DNA of 13,606 nucleotides from Solirubrobacter sp035555675 (GTDB taxonomy: Bacteria; Actinomycetota; Thermoleophilia; Solirubrobacterales; Solirubrobacteraceae). The notes beneath the pieces were generated by a model. The model was not told the origin of the DNA. It made no database searches and was given only the letters and a program-made list of their open reading frames with translations. The first letter of the stretch is position 1. Each line of letters begins with the position of its first letter. A program made the translations under genes and the position numbers. The stretch is taken from assembly GCA_035555675.1 (NCBI GenBank), contig DATMGH010000105.1, forward strand, positions 1-13,606. Reading direction: 5' to 3'. Below are positions 13,517 through 13,606 of the stretch, piece by piece.

Positions 13517-13527
13517 TTGGCCATTGG
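13514..13527. repeat. Tandem direct repeat CCATTGG x2
   Basis: CCATTGG occurs twice head to tail (13514-13520 and 13521-13527), partly overlapping the hairpin arm. It lies in the short gap before the luciferase-domain gene. A regulator site is possible, but the sequence is short enough to be chance. Confidence 0.4.
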
Positions 13528-13529
13528 TC

Positions 13530-13606
13530 CTACGACCGGTACTCGACCGCCACCCGGCTCCCGGACTCCGCCGAGCGCAGCATCGCGTCGCAGATCTCGG
13601 CGGCCC
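13530..13606 (-). CDS. C-terminal end of a probable Gfo/Idh/MocA-family oxidoreductase; cut by right edge
   Basis: Read on the minus strand from the window edge, the frame gives 24 residues, AAEICDAMLRSAESGSRVAVEYRS, in two parts AAEICDAMLRSA and ESGSRVAVEYRS, and ends with TAG at 13532-13530. The pattern of a small-residue helix with C-D-A-x-L-R-S-A, then E-x-G-x-R-V-x-V-x-Y, is the usual ending of NAD(P)-dependent Gfo/Idh/MocA oxidoreductases. Too little is present for certainty. It would be the upstream neighbour of the luciferase-domain gene on the same strand. Confidence 0.5.
   Translation of the reverse strand, partial: AAEICDAMLRSAESGSRVAVEYRS

Overview
The window is very GC-rich (two sampled 60-base lines give about 80% in the first dehydrogenase gene and 60-75% in the nuclease-like gene). 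It carries actinobacterial-style fatty and branched-chain acyl-CoA genes, start codons preceded by TANNNT-like boxes with almost no leader, and families common in Thermoleophilia. A Solirubrobacterales-type actinobacterium (Solirubrobacter/Conexibacter-like) is the best guess; this is inferred from style and not proven.

Layout. Positions 1-1204 (minus strand): a polytopic membrane protein cut by the left edge, preceded in the same direction by a two-helix membrane protein. Positions 1279-2226 (plus): a zinc alcohol dehydrogenase that diverges from the small membrane protein across 74 bases. Positions 2214-6251 (minus): a TetR regulator, then an unusual two-domain nuclease-like protein (PD-(D/E)XK-like plus EndoU-like), then a FadD15-like acyl-CoA synthetase, all in one direction. 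Positions 6286-10752 (plus): a tight three-gene operon of acyl-CoA dehydrogenase, biotin-carrying acyl-CoA carboxylase subunit and 3-methylcrotonyl-CoA carboxylase beta subunit, resembling the actinobacterial fadE19-accA1-accD1 set for leucine catabolism. Positions 10731-13606 (minus): the tail of a probable Gfo/Idh/MocA oxidoreductase, a luciferase-domain (DUF5519-like) protein, a quinone-oxidoreductase-type dehydrogenase, an AbiEi/DUF559-type protein and an isochorismatase-family hydrolase.

How it works together. The TetR gene and the catabolic operon are divergent across only 34 bases. That gap holds a promoter (TTGTTT, 16 bases, TATAAG) placing transcription start at the ATG of the dehydrogenase, and a palindrome AACG-GG-CGTT lies between the -35 and -10. 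This is the expected layout for a TetR repressor, probably acyl-CoA-responsive, controlling an acyl-CoA degradation operon, and the acyl-CoA synthetase downstream of tetR fits the theme. The nuclease-like gene between tetR and fadD does not fit. It joins a restriction-type active site (D84...E97-x-K99) to a C-terminal EndoU-type RNase domain (H388, H411, K456/K457), has lower GC than its neighbours and has no visible immunity gene. It is the strongest candidate here for something undescribed.

No rRNA, tRNA, CRISPR, insertion sequence or prophage was seen. No stretch longer than about 80 bases lacks a gene.
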